A stretch of DNA of 64,000 bases from Sorangium aterium (lineage in GTDB: Bacteria; Myxococcota_A; Polyangia; Polyangiales; Polyangiaceae): assembly GCF_028368935.1 (NCBI RefSeq), contig NZ_JAQNDK010000002.1:310001-374000 (forward strand). The letters run 5' to 3'. Positions 52,298 to 61,084 of this stretch are shown here, one piece after another (position 1 is the first letter of the stretch; the number at the start of each line of letters is the position of its first letter). Below the pieces are notes generated by a model that saw only the letters and a program-made list of their open reading frames with translations, searched no databases and was not told the origin of the DNA. The position numbers and the translations under genes are program-made.

Positions 52298-54511
52298 ATG
52301 CGCCTCACACGGTATGCAACATGGATCTTGGCGGCGGCTGTCGTTCTCGCGCCGGCCGCCTGCGGTGACGACACGTCCGACAACGCGACCGGCTCCGGAG
52401 CCAGCTCCGGCGCTGGCGCTGGCTCCGGCAGCGGCTCCGGCGCTGGCGCTGGCTCCGGAAGCGGCTCCGGCAGCGGCTCCGGCGCTGGCGCTGGCTCCTC
52501 CGCCAGCGGCTCCGGGACCGGAGGCGGCGGCACCGGCGGCAGCGACAGCACCGGCGGCGGCGGCAGCGGCGCCGGGGACAGCGGCGGCCTCTTGCCTTGC
52601 GACAATGGCTGGCCCGAGGTGCGGAGCGCGATCGCGCAGGATCCGGAGATCGAGGCGGCCATCACCGAGCTGCTCGGCAAGATGAAGGTGGAGGAGAAGG
52701 TCGGCCAGATGGTGCAGGCCGAGATCCAGAAGATCACGCCGGCCGAGGTGAAGCAGTACAACATCGGCTCCGTGCTGAACGGCGGCGGCTCGTGGCCGGG
52801 GAAGAACAAGAACGCGACGGCGGCGGACTGGGTGAAGCTCGCCGACGACTTCTACAACGCCTCGGTGGACACCAGCGGTGGCCGCGTGGCCATCCCGATC
52901 ATCTGGGGCATCGACGCGGTGCACGGGAACAACAATGTCCGCGGCGCCACGCTCTTCCCGCACAACATCGGCCTCGGCGCGGCCCACGACCCCGAGCTGC
53001 TCGAGCGCATCGGCGCCGCGACGGCCAAGGAGGTCCTCGCGACCGGGCTCGACTGGACCTTCGCGCCGACGCTCGCGACGGTGCGCGACGACCGCTGGGG
53101 CCGCACGTACGAGGGCTACTCCGAGGATCCCGAGATCGTGAACGCCTACGGGGGTCGGATCGTGCAAGGCATCCAGGGCGCCGCGAACAGCCCTGATCTC
53201 CTCGGCGCGATGCACGTCATCGCGACGGCCAAACACTTCATCGGTGACGGCGGCACGGACAAGGGCGATGACCAGGGGAACAACCTCGCCTCCGACACCG
53301 AGCTGTGCACGATCCACGCTCAGGGCTACCTGTCTGCCATCCCGGCGGGCGCGCAGACCGTCATGGCGTCGTACAACAGCGTCCGCGGCACGAAGATGCA
53401 CGGGAAGGGCGATCTGCTCACCGGGGTGCTGAAGGACAGGTTCCACTTCGACGGCTTCGTCATCGGCGACTGGAACGGTCATGGGCAGGTGTCGGGCTGC
53501 ACGAACGCTTCGTGCGCCGCCTCGATCAACGCCGGTGTGGACATGATCATGGTCCCGGACGACTGGAAGATGTTCTACGAGAACACCCTCAGTCAGGTGA
53601 AGGGGGGCCAGATCTCGATGGCGCGCGTCGACGACGCCGTGACGAGGATCTTGCGGGTCAAGATGCGGGCGGGGCTCCTCGGCCCGAAGAAGACCAAGCA
53701 GGCGCCGTCGAAGCGGATGTTCGCGGGCGATCAGTCGGTGCTCGGGCAAGCGGCGCACCGCGCCCTCGCGCGCGAGGCGGTCAGCAAGTCGCTCGTCCTC
53801 CTGAAGAACGCCGGCAAGGTGCTTCCCCTCGCCGCGTCGGCCAAGGTGCTCGTCGCGGGCAAGTCCGCGGACAGCATCCCGAACCAGTCCGGCGGCTGGT
53901 CGCGGACGTGGCAGGGCACCGACCTCACGAACGCCGACTTCCCCGGCGCGACGTCGATCCTCAAGGGGATCCAGGATCTGGTGTCGGCAGGCGGCGGCCA
54001 GGCGACGCTGAGCGCCAACGGCTCCGCCGCCAGCTCGGGGACCTTCGACGCGGCGATCGTGGTGATCGGCGAGACGCCTTATGCCGAGATGTACGGGGAC
54101 ATCCAGCTCGCGACGGACGACAACCCGCACGCGAAGACGCTGGAGCACGCGGTCTACCACCCCGAGGATCTGCAGGTCCTCCAGGCGATCCGCACGGCCA
54201 AGCCGGATCTGCCGATCGTGACGGTCTTTCTGTCGGGCCGTCCGCTCTACGTCAACAAGGAGCTGAACCGCTCGGACGCCTTCGTGGCCGCGTGGCTCCC
54301 GGGCTCCGAGGGCGGCGGCGTGGCCGACGTGCTGTTCGGCAAGCAGCCGTTCCAGGGCAAGCTGTCGTACTCCTGGCCTGCGACCGATTGCCAGCGCATC
54401 AACCGCGGGGAAGACGGCGCGCTGTTCCCGTACGGCTTCGGCCTGACGACGGCGGACCAGGATACGCTTGCGGCGCTCCCCGAGGCGTCCACCGCCGGCG
54501 GCTGCAACTGA
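52298..54511 (+). CDS. Family 3 glycoside hydrolase (exo-glucosidase-like lipoprotein)
   Basis: A 737-residue GH3 enzyme. Signal peptide with lipobox (AAAVVLAPAACGDD) and a Gly/Ser-rich tether of about 70 residues lead to the TIM-barrel domain: KVEEKVGQMVQAEI, IPIIWGIDAVHGNNNV, GLDWTFAPTLATVRDDRWGR, AKHFIGDGGTDKG and the nucleophile Asp in GFVIGDWNGHGQV (about 391). The second alpha/beta domain starts SKSLVLLKNAGKVLPL and includes TVFLSGRPLYV. The order resembles plant and bacterial exo-1,3/1,4-beta-glucanases. AGAGGGGAG lies about five bases before the ATG. Probably cell-surface degradation of beta-glucans. Confidence 0.92.
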   Translation: MRLTRYATWILAAAVVLAPAACGDDTSDNATGSGASSGAGAGSGSGSGAGAGSGSGSGSGSGAGAGSSASGSGTGGGGTGGSDSTGGGGSGAGDSGGLLPCDNGWPEVRSAIAQDPEIEAAITELLGKMKVEEKVGQMVQAEIQKITPAEVKQYNIGSVLNGGGSWPGKNKNATAADWVKLADDFYNASVDTSGGRVAIPIIWGIDAVHGNNNVRGATLFPHNIGLGAAHDPELLERIGAATAKEVLATGLDWTFAPTLATVRDDRWGRTYEGYSEDPEIVNAYGGRIVQGIQGAANSPDLLGAMHVIATAKHFIGDGGTDKGDDQGNNLASDTELCTIHAQGYLSAIPAGAQTVMASYNSVRGTKMHGKGDLLTGVLKDRFHFDGFVIGDWNGHGQVSGCTNASCAASINAGVDMIMVPDDWKMFYENTLSQVKGGQISMARVDDAVTRILRVKMRAGLLGPKKTKQAPSKRMFAGDQSVLGQAAHRALAREAVSKSLVLLKNAGKVLPLAASAKVLVAGKSADSIPNQSGGWSRTWQGTDLTNADFPGATSILKGIQDLVSAGGGQATLSANGSAASSGTFDAAIVVIGETPYAEMYGDIQLATDDNPHAKTLEHAVYHPEDLQVLQAIRTAKPDLPIVTVFLSGRPLYVNKELNRSDAFVAAWLPGSEGGGVADVLFGKQPFQGKLSYSWPATDCQRINRGEDGALFPYGFGLTTADQDTLAALPEASTAGGCN

Positions 54512-54580
54512 TCCCACCCTCCGCGCCGCTGCCGCTCTCCCCGCTCTCTGCAGCGGCGGCATTCGTGAGATAGGCCGAGG

Positions 54581-54610
54581 GACCCAGCCCGCTGCACAGC
54601 GGGCCGGGTC
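54581..54610. terminator. 14-bp hairpin between glycosidase and quinone reductase genes
   Basis: GACCCAGCCCGCTG and CAGCGGGCCGGGTC pair at 13 of 14 positions around CA. It lies between convergent genes; no T tract. Confidence 0.5.
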
Positions 54611-54625
54611 TCCGCGCTCAACGCG

Positions 54626-55624
54626 TCAGCGCGTCAGCGCGCCGCCGCCTCGCGCGGTCGTGAGCACCACCTTGCCCGTGGTCGCGCGGGACGCGACCGC
54701 CGTCATGGCCGCCTTCGCGTCCGCCATCGGCATCGCGGCGGAGACGAGCGGCTTGATCGCGCCCTGGCCGTAGAGCGCGTAGAGCTCGTCTTGCGCCCTC
54801 CGCGTGAGATCGGGCCGGGTGCGGCTGTAGGTGCCCCAGTAGAGGCCGACGACCGAATAGTTCTTCACGAGCAGGTGGTTCGCGCGCGCCGCGGGGATGC
54901 GGCCGCAGGCGAAGCCGATCACCACGATGCGGCCCTCGAACGCGACGCATTTCGTCGATTGATCGAAGACGTCGCCGCCGACGGGGTCGAAGACGATATC
55001 GGCCCCCCGGCCCGAGGTCCGCTCCTTCACGATGGCGACGAAGTCCTCGCGCCGGTAGTCGATCGCGACGTCCGCCCCGAGCGCGCGGCAGACCGCCGTC
55101 TTCTCCTCGCCGCCGGCGGTCGCGATGACCGTCGCGCCGGCCGCCTTGGCGAGCTGGATCGCTGCGCTGCCGACGCCGCCCGCGCCGGCGTGCACGAGGA
55201 CCGTGTCGCCGGGCTGGACGCCGGCGCGTCGGTGGAGCGCGAAATAGCCTGTCTGGTAGGTGATGGTCATCGCCGCGGCGTCCTCGAACGGCATCGCATC
55301 CGGGAGCGCGTAGGTGGTGCGCGGCCCGGCGATCGCGCGCGTCGCGTACCCCCCCGAGCCGGGGAGCGTCGCGGCCACGCGGGCGCCCGGCGGGAGGGAT
55401 GGCTCGCGGCTCTCGACGACGACGCCGGCGACCTCGAAGCCGGGGATGAACGGCGGAGTCGGCTTGACCTGGTGCGCGCCCGCCGTGAAGAGCACGTCGG
55501 GGAAGTTGATCGCCGCGGCGGCCACCTCGATCCGGACCTCCCCCTCGGCGAGCGGGGGGTCGTCCACCTCTTCCCAGACGAGGATCTCGGGGGGACCGAA
55601 GGCGTGTCCGCGCCAGGCGTGCAT
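54626..55624 (-). CDS. Zinc-less NADPH:quinone oxidoreductase (MDR family)
   Basis: A 332-residue medium-chain reductase: FPDVLFTAGAHQVKPTPPFI then PGFEVAGVVVE at the N-terminus, the cofactor motif VLVHAGAGGVGSAAIQLAKAAG, the RREDF basic-residue region for NADPH and the conserved DIVFDPVGGDVFDQS. Zinc-ligand cysteines are absent, as in quinone reductases. Substrate unknown. TAAGGT lies eight bases before the ATG. Monocistronic, with a hairpin after the stop. Confidence 0.92.
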   Translation of the reverse strand: MHAWRGHAFGPPEILVWEEVDDPPLAEGEVRIEVAAAAINFPDVLFTAGAHQVKPTPPFIPGFEVAGVVVESREPSLPPGARVAATLPGSGGYATRAIAGPRTTYALPDAMPFEDAAAMTITYQTGYFALHRRAGVQPGDTVLVHAGAGGVGSAAIQLAKAAGATVIATAGGEEKTAVCRALGADVAIDYRREDFVAIVKERTSGRGADIVFDPVGGDVFDQSTKCVAFEGRIVVIGFACGRIPAARANHLLVKNYSVVGLYWGTYSRTRPDLTRRAQDELYALYGQGAIKPLVSAAMPMADAKAAMTAVASRATTGKVVLTTARGGGALTR

Positions 55625-55632
55625 GCGCGCGG

Positions 55633-55638
55633 ACCTTA
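55633..55638 (-). promoter_or_regulatory. Possible -10 box of the quinone reductase gene
   Basis: TAAGGT (TANNNT) ends eight bases before the ATG; no Shine-Dalgarno sequence. Confidence 0.4.
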
Positions 55639-55724
55639 GCAGAAAGCCCGGGCGACCCGGCGGAAGCCGCGGCGGCGCGGCCTCGCGCGCCGCGGATCCC
55701 CTGCGGGATCGCCGGCGCGCGCGA

Positions 55725-56363
55725 TCAGCGGACGATCTCGATCGGCAGCTTCGCCGTCACGGAGCCCTGCTCCTGCCCGTCGAACGTCACCTCGACATCG
55801 TAGGTCCCCGGCGCGAAGAACTCGTCCTCCGGGTTGTCCGTGTCCGACGGCCCGCTCCACTGCCGCCCCGACCAGGAGATCGTGTGCGTCGCCGCCGTCG
55901 CGTCGACCTGCACGGTCGCCGCGTCGTCGGGAGCGCAACACCCGGTGTCGCAGAGGCAGTACTGCTGTGGATCTCCCGCCGTCGACAGCCCTGTGATCTG
56001 GTACGTGACGAACGAGCGCGGATCCGCGCTCGGCACGACGCAGTGCCCGCACCCGTCGGAGGCCGCGATCTCGATCGGAGGGACGCTCGCGTCGGTCGTG
56101 ATCGTGTAGATGAACTCCGCTGGCTCGCCCCTCCAGTAGACGCAGCGGCTGGACTCGATCGATATCGTCACGCCCGGGATCGTGCCCTGGACGTCGCGCA
56201 CCGCGCACGGCTCCGCCCCCGGCGGCAGCCCGCGGTCGCCGCCGCTGCTGCTGCTCTTGCCGTCGTCGCCGCTTCCGCCGCCCTCCTTGCTGCCGCCGCA
56301 TCCGGCCGCGCACGCAGCGGACAGCAAGGCTATCGCCAGAGCTCGAATCATGTCGTTCGCCAT
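55725..56363 (-). CDS. Cysteine-rich lipoprotein, duplicate A
   Basis: A 212-residue predicted lipoprotein (IRALAIALLSAACAAGCGGS), Gly/Ser tether, then a beta-rich domain of about 165 residues with eight conserved cysteines, including GCGHCVVPS and YCLCDTGCCAPDD. It ends with the strand-rich FAPGTYDVEVTFDGQEQG segment. No family recognised; the fold looks immunoglobulin-like. It is closely similar to the gene just upstream (56542-57303), with near-identical text through the C-terminal two thirds. The start at 56363 aligns with the start of the duplicate. Confidence 0.75.
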   Translation of the reverse strand: MANDMIRALAIALLSAACAAGCGGSKEGGGSGDDGKSSSSGGDRGLPPGAEPCAVRDVQGTIPGVTISIESSRCVYWRGEPAEFIYTITTDASVPPIEIAASDGCGHCVVPSADPRSFVTYQITGLSTAGDPQQYCLCDTGCCAPDDAATVQVDATAATHTISWSGRQWSGPSDTDNPEDEFFAPGTYDVEVTFDGQEQGSVTAKLPIEIVR

Positions 56364-56494
56364 TCCCTCACCTCTCCCTCCTTCGCGCCACGCCGCCTGT
56401 CTGCGGCGGCGCGCGATCGGCAGCAAGGGAGATGCTCCACGAAGCGCGTGCGGGCTCCGGCGGGACAGGCCGTGGCTCGGCCCACCCCGGGGCG

Positions 56495-56516
56495 TCGACT
56501 GTGCCAGCCTGGGCCG
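56495..56516 (-). promoter_or_regulatory. Conserved box upstream of duplicate A
   Basis: A 22-base segment about 130 bases before the start is repeated with four changes at 57432-57453, the same distance before duplicate B. The rest of the upstream region is less alike, so this may be a promoter or binding site. Confidence 0.45.
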
Positions 56517-56541
56517 CGGCCAGCTTCGCCTCAGCCGTGCT

Positions 56542-57303
56542 TCAGGGATAGATCTCGATCCCCAGCTTTGCCGTCACGACGCCCTGCTCCTTGCCATCGA
56601 ACGTCACCTCGACTTCGTAGCTCCCCGGCGCGAAAGGGTCGCCCTCCGGATTGCTCGTGTCGGACGGCCCGGTCCACTGCCGCCCCGACCAGCGGATCGT
56701 CTGCGTCGCCGTGGTCGCGTCGACCTGCACGGTCACCGCCTCGTCGGGAGCGCAGCAGCCCACGTCGCACAGGCAGTAGAGCTGCGGCTGCGGATCCGCA
56801 CCCCACGAGAGGCCGCTGATCTTGTAGGAGACGAGCGAGAGGGGATCGCTCGTCGGTTCGACGCAGCGCCCGCAGCCGGTGGAGGCCGCGACGTCGATCG
56901 GGGGGACGCTCGAGTCGGTCGTGACCGTGTAGATGAACTCGGCCGGCTCTCCCTGGCGGTAGTTGCAGCGGCTCGACTCGATCGAGATCTTCACGCCGGG
57001 GATCGTGCCCTCGACGTCACGCACCGCGCACGGCCCGTCCGACGGGTCGATGCAGCCGCCGCCGCTGCCCTCGCCGCAGCCGCCGGTGCCGTCCTCGCCG
57101 CTGTCGTCGTTGCCGCCGCCACCGCTGTTGTGGCCGCCGCTTCCGCCAGTGCCGTCCTCGCCGCCGCTGCTGCTGCTGCTGGCGCCGCTGCCGCCGTTGC
57201 CGCCGCTGGCACCAACGCCGTCATTCACGCTGTCCTTGCATCCCATCAGGCACGCACTGGACAGCAGGGCTGCCGCCAGCACGCGAAGCACGTCGCTCGT
57301 CAT
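56542..57303 (-). CDS. Cysteine-rich lipoprotein, duplicate B
   Basis: A 253-residue paralogue of the downstream lipoprotein. Signal peptide VLAAALLSSACLMGCKDS with lipobox, a longer Gly/Ser/Asp-rich tether (about 20-85), and the same cysteine-rich beta domain: GCGRCVEPT, YCLCDVGCCAPDE, WSGRQWTGPSDTSNPEGDPF. The duplicates are in tandem, both on the minus strand. AGGTGA lies five bases before the ATG. Differences are mainly in the tether length and in a few surface residues. Function unknown. Confidence 0.78.
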   Translation of the reverse strand: MTSDVLRVLAAALLSSACLMGCKDSVNDGVGASGGNGGSGASSSSSGGEDGTGGSGGHNSGGGGNDDSGEDGTGGCGEGSGGGCIDPSDGPCAVRDVEGTIPGVKISIESSRCNYRQGEPAEFIYTVTTDSSVPPIDVAASTGCGRCVEPTSDPLSLVSYKISGLSWGADPQPQLYCLCDVGCCAPDEAVTVQVDATTATQTIRWSGRQWTGPSDTSNPEGDPFAPGSYEVEVTFDGKEQGVVTAKLGIEIYP

Positions 57304-57431
57304 CGCATCACCTCGTGGCGCCGCCACCGAACCTCGCGCGCGGCGGCGCGGGGCGTGCAGCAAAAGGGATGCCTCGCGCGGCAAGCGCAGCTTCCCGCAG
57401 GAGCGCCTCTGGTTCGCGGCACCCGGGATCT

Positions 57432-57453
57432 TCGATTGTGCCAGTTTGGGCCG
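57432..57453 (-). promoter_or_regulatory. Conserved box upstream of duplicate B
   Basis: Counterpart of the 22-base segment at 56495-56516, about 129 bases before the start of duplicate B. The shared core on the minus strand includes CTGGCACA.TCGA. Confidence 0.45.
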
Positions 57454-57588
57454 TGGTGGGCTGTGAGCTGCTGCGCTCGCAGGGCGCCATTCCCGGCGAA
57501 CCAGCTATTCCGGGGCATCCCGGCGACATCTCAACGCACGAACCAGCGGCCGGCCCGGCACATCCCACGACGCGCCGGCGCGGTGCCC

Positions 57589-58683
57589 TCACTCGATCTC
57601 GGGGTACCAGCACGCCACGCGGTGGCCGCTGCCGGGGACGAGCTCCTCGAGCGGCGGGATCTCGACATCGCACTTGCCCTCTTCGGCCTTCCGGCAGCGA
57701 GGGTGGAACACGCAGCCGTCGGGCGGGTTGATCGCGCTCCCGGGCGCGCCCGGCAGCAGGCGGCGCGCCTTGCTCCCCCGCTCGATCGACGGCGTCGCAT
57801 CGAACAGCGCGCGCGTGTACGGGTGGTGCCGCCGGCCGGCGACGCCCTGCGTGGGGCCGATCTCCACGATGCGGCCGAGGTACATCACCGCGACGCGGTG
57901 GCTCACGTGCTCGACGACCCGGAGGTCGTGCGAGATGAACAGCAGGCCGAGCGACAGCTCGTCCTGGAGCTCCTCCAGCAGGTTGACGATCTGGGCCTGC
58001 ACCGAGAGGTCGAGCGCGCTCACGGGCTCGTCGCAGACGATGAAGTCCGGGCGCACGGCGAGGGCGCGGGCGATCGCGACGCGCTGCCGCTGGCCGCCGG
58101 AGAGCTCGTGGGGGAAGCGCTCCATCATGTCCGGCCGCAGGCCGACCTTCTGGAGCGCGCCCTCGACCATCGCGGTCTCCTCGTCGCGGCTCCTCGCGAG
58201 GCGGTGGATGACGATGCCCTCGCCGACGATCTCGCGCAGCGTCATGCGCGGGTTGAGCGAGCCGTAGGGGTCCTGGAAGACGATCTGCATCCGCCGGCGC
58301 ATGGCCCTCAGCGCGCGGCTCGACAGGGCGCTCAGGTCGTGGCCGTCGAAGAGGACGCGGCCGACCGTTGGCTCGGTGAGCCGGAGCACGAGGCGCCCGA
58401 GGGTGCTCTTGCCGGAGCCCGACTCGCCGACGAGGCCGAGCGTCTCGCCGCGGTGGACGTGGAAGGTCGCCTCGACGACGGCCTGCCCGAACGACGGCTT
58501 CGCGAAGGCGCCGCGCTGCACCGGGTAGAACTTCGAGAGCCCCTCCGCCTGGACGAGCGGCCGCTCGCCCGGCGCGCTCTCCGTGCCTTCCGGGTGCGCC
58601 GCGGCTGCAGGTTGCGGGTGCGCCGCGGCGGCGCCGGGCTCGTCGCGCTGGGTGGGGGGCGGGGAGCCGCTGTCGCGCGTCAC
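57589..58683 (-). CDS. Oligopeptide ABC transporter ATPase (OppF/DppF-like)
   Basis: A 364-residue ATPase with an about 35-residue Ala/Pro-rich N-terminal extension. Motifs: GESGSGKSTLGRLVLRL (Walker A), QIVFQDPYGSLNPRMT (Q-loop), LSGGQRQRVAIARAL (signature), IVCDEPVSALDLSVQAQ (Walker B/D-loop) and ISHDLRVV (H-loop). The C-terminal SAINPPDGCVFHPRCRKAEE with FHPRC is the signature of oligopeptide-family ATPases. GTG start overlaps the previous stop by four bases (GTGA). No permease or binding protein is adjacent. Confidence 0.92.
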   Translation of the reverse strand: MTRDSGSPPPTQRDEPGAAAAHPQPAAAAHPEGTESAPGERPLVQAEGLSKFYPVQRGAFAKPSFGQAVVEATFHVHRGETLGLVGESGSGKSTLGRLVLRLTEPTVGRVLFDGHDLSALSSRALRAMRRRMQIVFQDPYGSLNPRMTLREIVGEGIVIHRLARSRDEETAMVEGALQKVGLRPDMMERFPHELSGGQRQRVAIARALAVRPDFIVCDEPVSALDLSVQAQIVNLLEELQDELSLGLLFISHDLRVVEHVSHRVAVMYLGRIVEIGPTQGVAGRRHHPYTRALFDATPSIERGSKARRLLPGAPGSAINPPDGCVFHPRCRKAEEGKCDVEIPPLEELVPGSGHRVACWYPEIE

Positions 58684-60095
58684 GAGGCGCCCTCGTTCCC
58701 CGCGCGCCCCGGGCCCGTGAGGAGGAAGCAGCGCGCCGCGTGGTGCCCGGCGCCGGGCGGGACGGCGTACAGGTCCGGCGCCTCGGCGCGGCAGCGGTCG
58801 AACACGGCGTCGCAGCGGTCCTGGAAGCGGCAGCCGCGCGGCGGATCGCGCAGATCGGGCAGCGCGCCCGGGATGGTCGGCAGGCGGAGCGAGCGCTCGC
58901 CGCGCACGCGGTGCGGGCGGAGCCCGCGCGCCGGGATGCTCCTGAGGAGCGCGCGCGTGTACGGGTGCGAGGGCGCTGCGAGCACGTCGCGCGCCGGCCC
59001 TTGCTCGACGACGACGCCGGCGTAGAGGACGACGATCTCGTCCGCGAGCTCGCCGACGACGGCGAGGTCGTGCGCGATGAGCAGGAGGCTCATCGACGTC
59101 TCTGCCTTGAGCCGCTCGAGGAGGTCGAGGATCTGCGCCTGCGTCGTCGTGTCGAGCGCGGTGGTGGGCTCGTCGGCGATGAGCAGCGAGGGCTCCGGCG
59201 CGAGGGCCATGGCGATCATGACGCGCTGGCGCATCCCGCCGGACAGCTCGTGCGGGTAGCTGTTCGCGCGGACCTCGGGCTCCGGGAAGCCGACCTTGCG
59301 CAGGAGGTTCACGGCGTAGAGCCGGGCGTCGCCGCGGGACATGGGCCGGTGCAGCCGGATGGCCTCGGCGATCTGGGCGCTGACCGTGTACACGGGGTTC
59401 AGCGAGGTCATCGGCTCCTGGAAGATCATGCCGATCTTCCCGCCGCGCACGGCGCGCATCTCGCGCTCGCTCAGCGCGAGGAGGTCCTGGCCGTCGAGCT
59501 CGATCGAGCCGCCGTCGATGGTCGCGTAGGGCGCGGGCAGGAGCCGCAGGATGCTGAGCGCGGTCACGGTCTTGCCGCAGCCCGACTCGCCGACGAGCGC
59601 CACGGTGCGCCCGCGCGGCACCGTGAACGAGACGCGGTCGAGGGCGCGCGTGACGCGGCCGTCGGCGGCGAACGACACGCGCAGGTCGCTCACCCGGAGC
59701 AGCGTGGGCGGCGGGGCCTCCTCGGGCGAGACGGGCGGCGCGGTGCGGGGGAGCACGGACCGGCGCCCGCTCGCCGTTGAGCGCTGGGTGACTGCGGGCT
59801 CGTCGTCGTCGAGCAGGCCGCGCGCGAGGGCGCCGCGTGGGAGGGCGGAGGCGCTGGGCGCGGGGAGAGCGCCCGCGTTTGGCGTGGTGGGCGCGGGGAG
59901 AGTGCCTGCGGGCGGCGTGGTGGGCGCGGGAAGAGCTCCCCCGCTCGGGGCGTCGGGCGTGGTCGGAGCGCTGGGCAGAGAGGGCGCGCTCGGCACGGCC
60001 GGCCTCCTCTCGCCGAGGTCGTGGCGGATCAGGGGAAGCGGGAGCGAGTTCCGCGCGCCAAGGTCGTCGTCCTCGTCGTCCTGGCCGTTGCTCAC
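58680..60095 (-). CDS. Oligopeptide ABC transporter ATPase (OppD/DppD-like) with Pro-rich extension
   Basis: A 471-residue ATPase. Residues 1 to about 140 are a disordered extension containing repeats of PAPTTP with A/G-rich spacers and an acidic patch (QDDEDDD). The ATPase follows: [84 protein letters not shown], and the cysteine-containing [14 protein letters not shown] motif of the family. Starts with GTG in a GTGA overlap with the lipoprotein gene and ends in the same kind of overlap with the partner ATPase. The extension is unusual and could tether the pair. Confidence 0.9.
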   Translation of the reverse strand: MSNGQDDEDDDLGARNSLPLPLIRHDLGERRPAVPSAPSLPSAPTTPDAPSGGALPAPTTPPAGTLPAPTTPNAGALPAPSASALPRGALARGLLDDDEPAVTQRSTASGRRSVLPRTAPPVSPEEAPPPTLLRVSDLRVSFAADGRVTRALDRVSFTVPRGRTVALVGESGCGKTVTALSILRLLPAPYATIDGGSIELDGQDLLALSEREMRAVRGGKIGMIFQEPMTSLNPVYTVSAQIAEAIRLHRPMSRGDARLYAVNLLRKVGFPEPEVRANSYPHELSGGMRQRVMIAMALAPEPSLLIADEPTTALDTTTQAQILDLLERLKAETSMSLLLIAHDLAVVGELADEIVVLYAGVVVEQGPARDVLAAPSHPYTRALLRSIPARGLRPHRVRGERSLRLPTIPGALPDLRDPPRGCRFQDRCDAVFDRCRAEAPDLYAVPPGAGHHAARCFLLTGPGRAGNEGAS

Positions 60096-60793
60096 CGTAC
60101 GTACACCTCGAGGCGGGGGCCGACGCCCTGGGAGATGCCCATCGAGTAGGCGGCCCCGACGGCGTCGCTCCCCGGCGCGAGGATGGCGATGCCGTGGTCG
60201 TCCTTGCGCCGCCTGGCCCAGTCGCGCACGAGCGAGGTGACGTCGATCCGCAGCGGCGTCGCCGGTCGGGGCCGCGCGATGGCGGCGGCTTCCGGGATCG
60301 ACAGGCGCGGCTGCCGGCCCCACGTCGCCGTCTCGGAGCGCCACGGCTCGAGGATGCGCGCGACCTCCAGGGTGAGCGCGCGCTCGGCGGGGGGCGCCAT
60401 CGGGGCCGGCTCCAGCACGACGAAGGCGCTCGCGATGTCGGCGCCGACGCCGAAGGTCGGCGAGAACCGGAGCAGCAGGACGACATCGCCGGCCCCGGCG
60501 CGCCCGAGCGCGACGGCGTCGGGGACGCCCGGCGTGGCCGCGGCGTCGTCCTCGACGAGGACGGCGAGGTCCGCGGGCGGGAGCAGCACGCGGCGCGCGT
60601 CGAGGGGCGCTGGGAGGGCGCTCGCCGGCCGGCAGCGCCCGGCGACGCAGTAGCCGGCGCCGCAGACGCCCGCGCCTGCGCACACGCCCGCGTCCTTCGC
60701 GGGGCCGCCGCCGCAGCCCAGGAGCGGCGGCGCCGCGACGAGCAGGGCCACGGGCGCGAGGGCGGCGAGCAGACGCACAGCGGGGGCGACCAT
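60092..60793 (-). CDS. Lipoprotein with DNRLRE-like domain
   Basis: A 233-residue predicted lipoprotein, first gene of a three-gene operon. Signal peptide LLAALAPVALLVAAPPLLGC, then a cysteine-rich knot (GVCAGAGVCGAGYCVAGRC), then a beta-sandwich resembling the DNRLRE/CBM96-type domains: ADLAVLVEDDAAATPG, VVLLLRFSPTFGVGADIASA, ILEPWRSETATWGRQP and RIDVTSLVRDWARR. These domains are found in bacterial surface proteins, where some bind polysaccharide. It is not a typical solute-binding protein, so its link with two peptide-type ATPases is unexplained. Confidence 0.72.
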   Translation of the reverse strand: MVAPAVRLLAALAPVALLVAAPPLLGCGGGPAKDAGVCAGAGVCGAGYCVAGRCRPASALPAPLDARRVLLPPADLAVLVEDDAAATPGVPDAVALGRAGAGDVVLLLRFSPTFGVGADIASAFVVLEPAPMAPPAERALTLEVARILEPWRSETATWGRQPRLSIPEAAAIARPRPATPLRIDVTSLVRDWARRRKDDHGIAILAPGSDAVGAAYSMGISQGVGPRLEVYVR

Positions 60794-61084
60794 AGCAGAG
60801 GGCGGCCCTGGTAGGGCGCCCCGGTGGCGGAGGCGGGTCGTGGTGGGCGTGGTGGCGGGCGCGGCGCGCAGGGGGCGGCGCATCGGAAGCGGGGGTGCTC
60901 GGGCGTGGAGGGCGGCGGCGCGCCCGGGAGGGGCGGTGGGCGGCGGCGGGCGCGCGCGGGCCGCCGTCCGAACGGCGTGGTTGGCGAGGGCGCTGGGAAC
61001 GCGCGCGAGTCGAGAAGCGTTGCCGGTGAAGCGCGTTGCGATCCCTGTTGTCGGGCCGCGGCCGCTCTGCTGGGATGCCGTGTC

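Noticed and set aside
56495-56516. Sigma-54 promoter in the box upstream of the lipoprotein duplicates
   Set aside because: CTGGCACA matches the -24 half, but a GC at the right -12 distance is present in only one of the two copies, so I call it only a conserved box.
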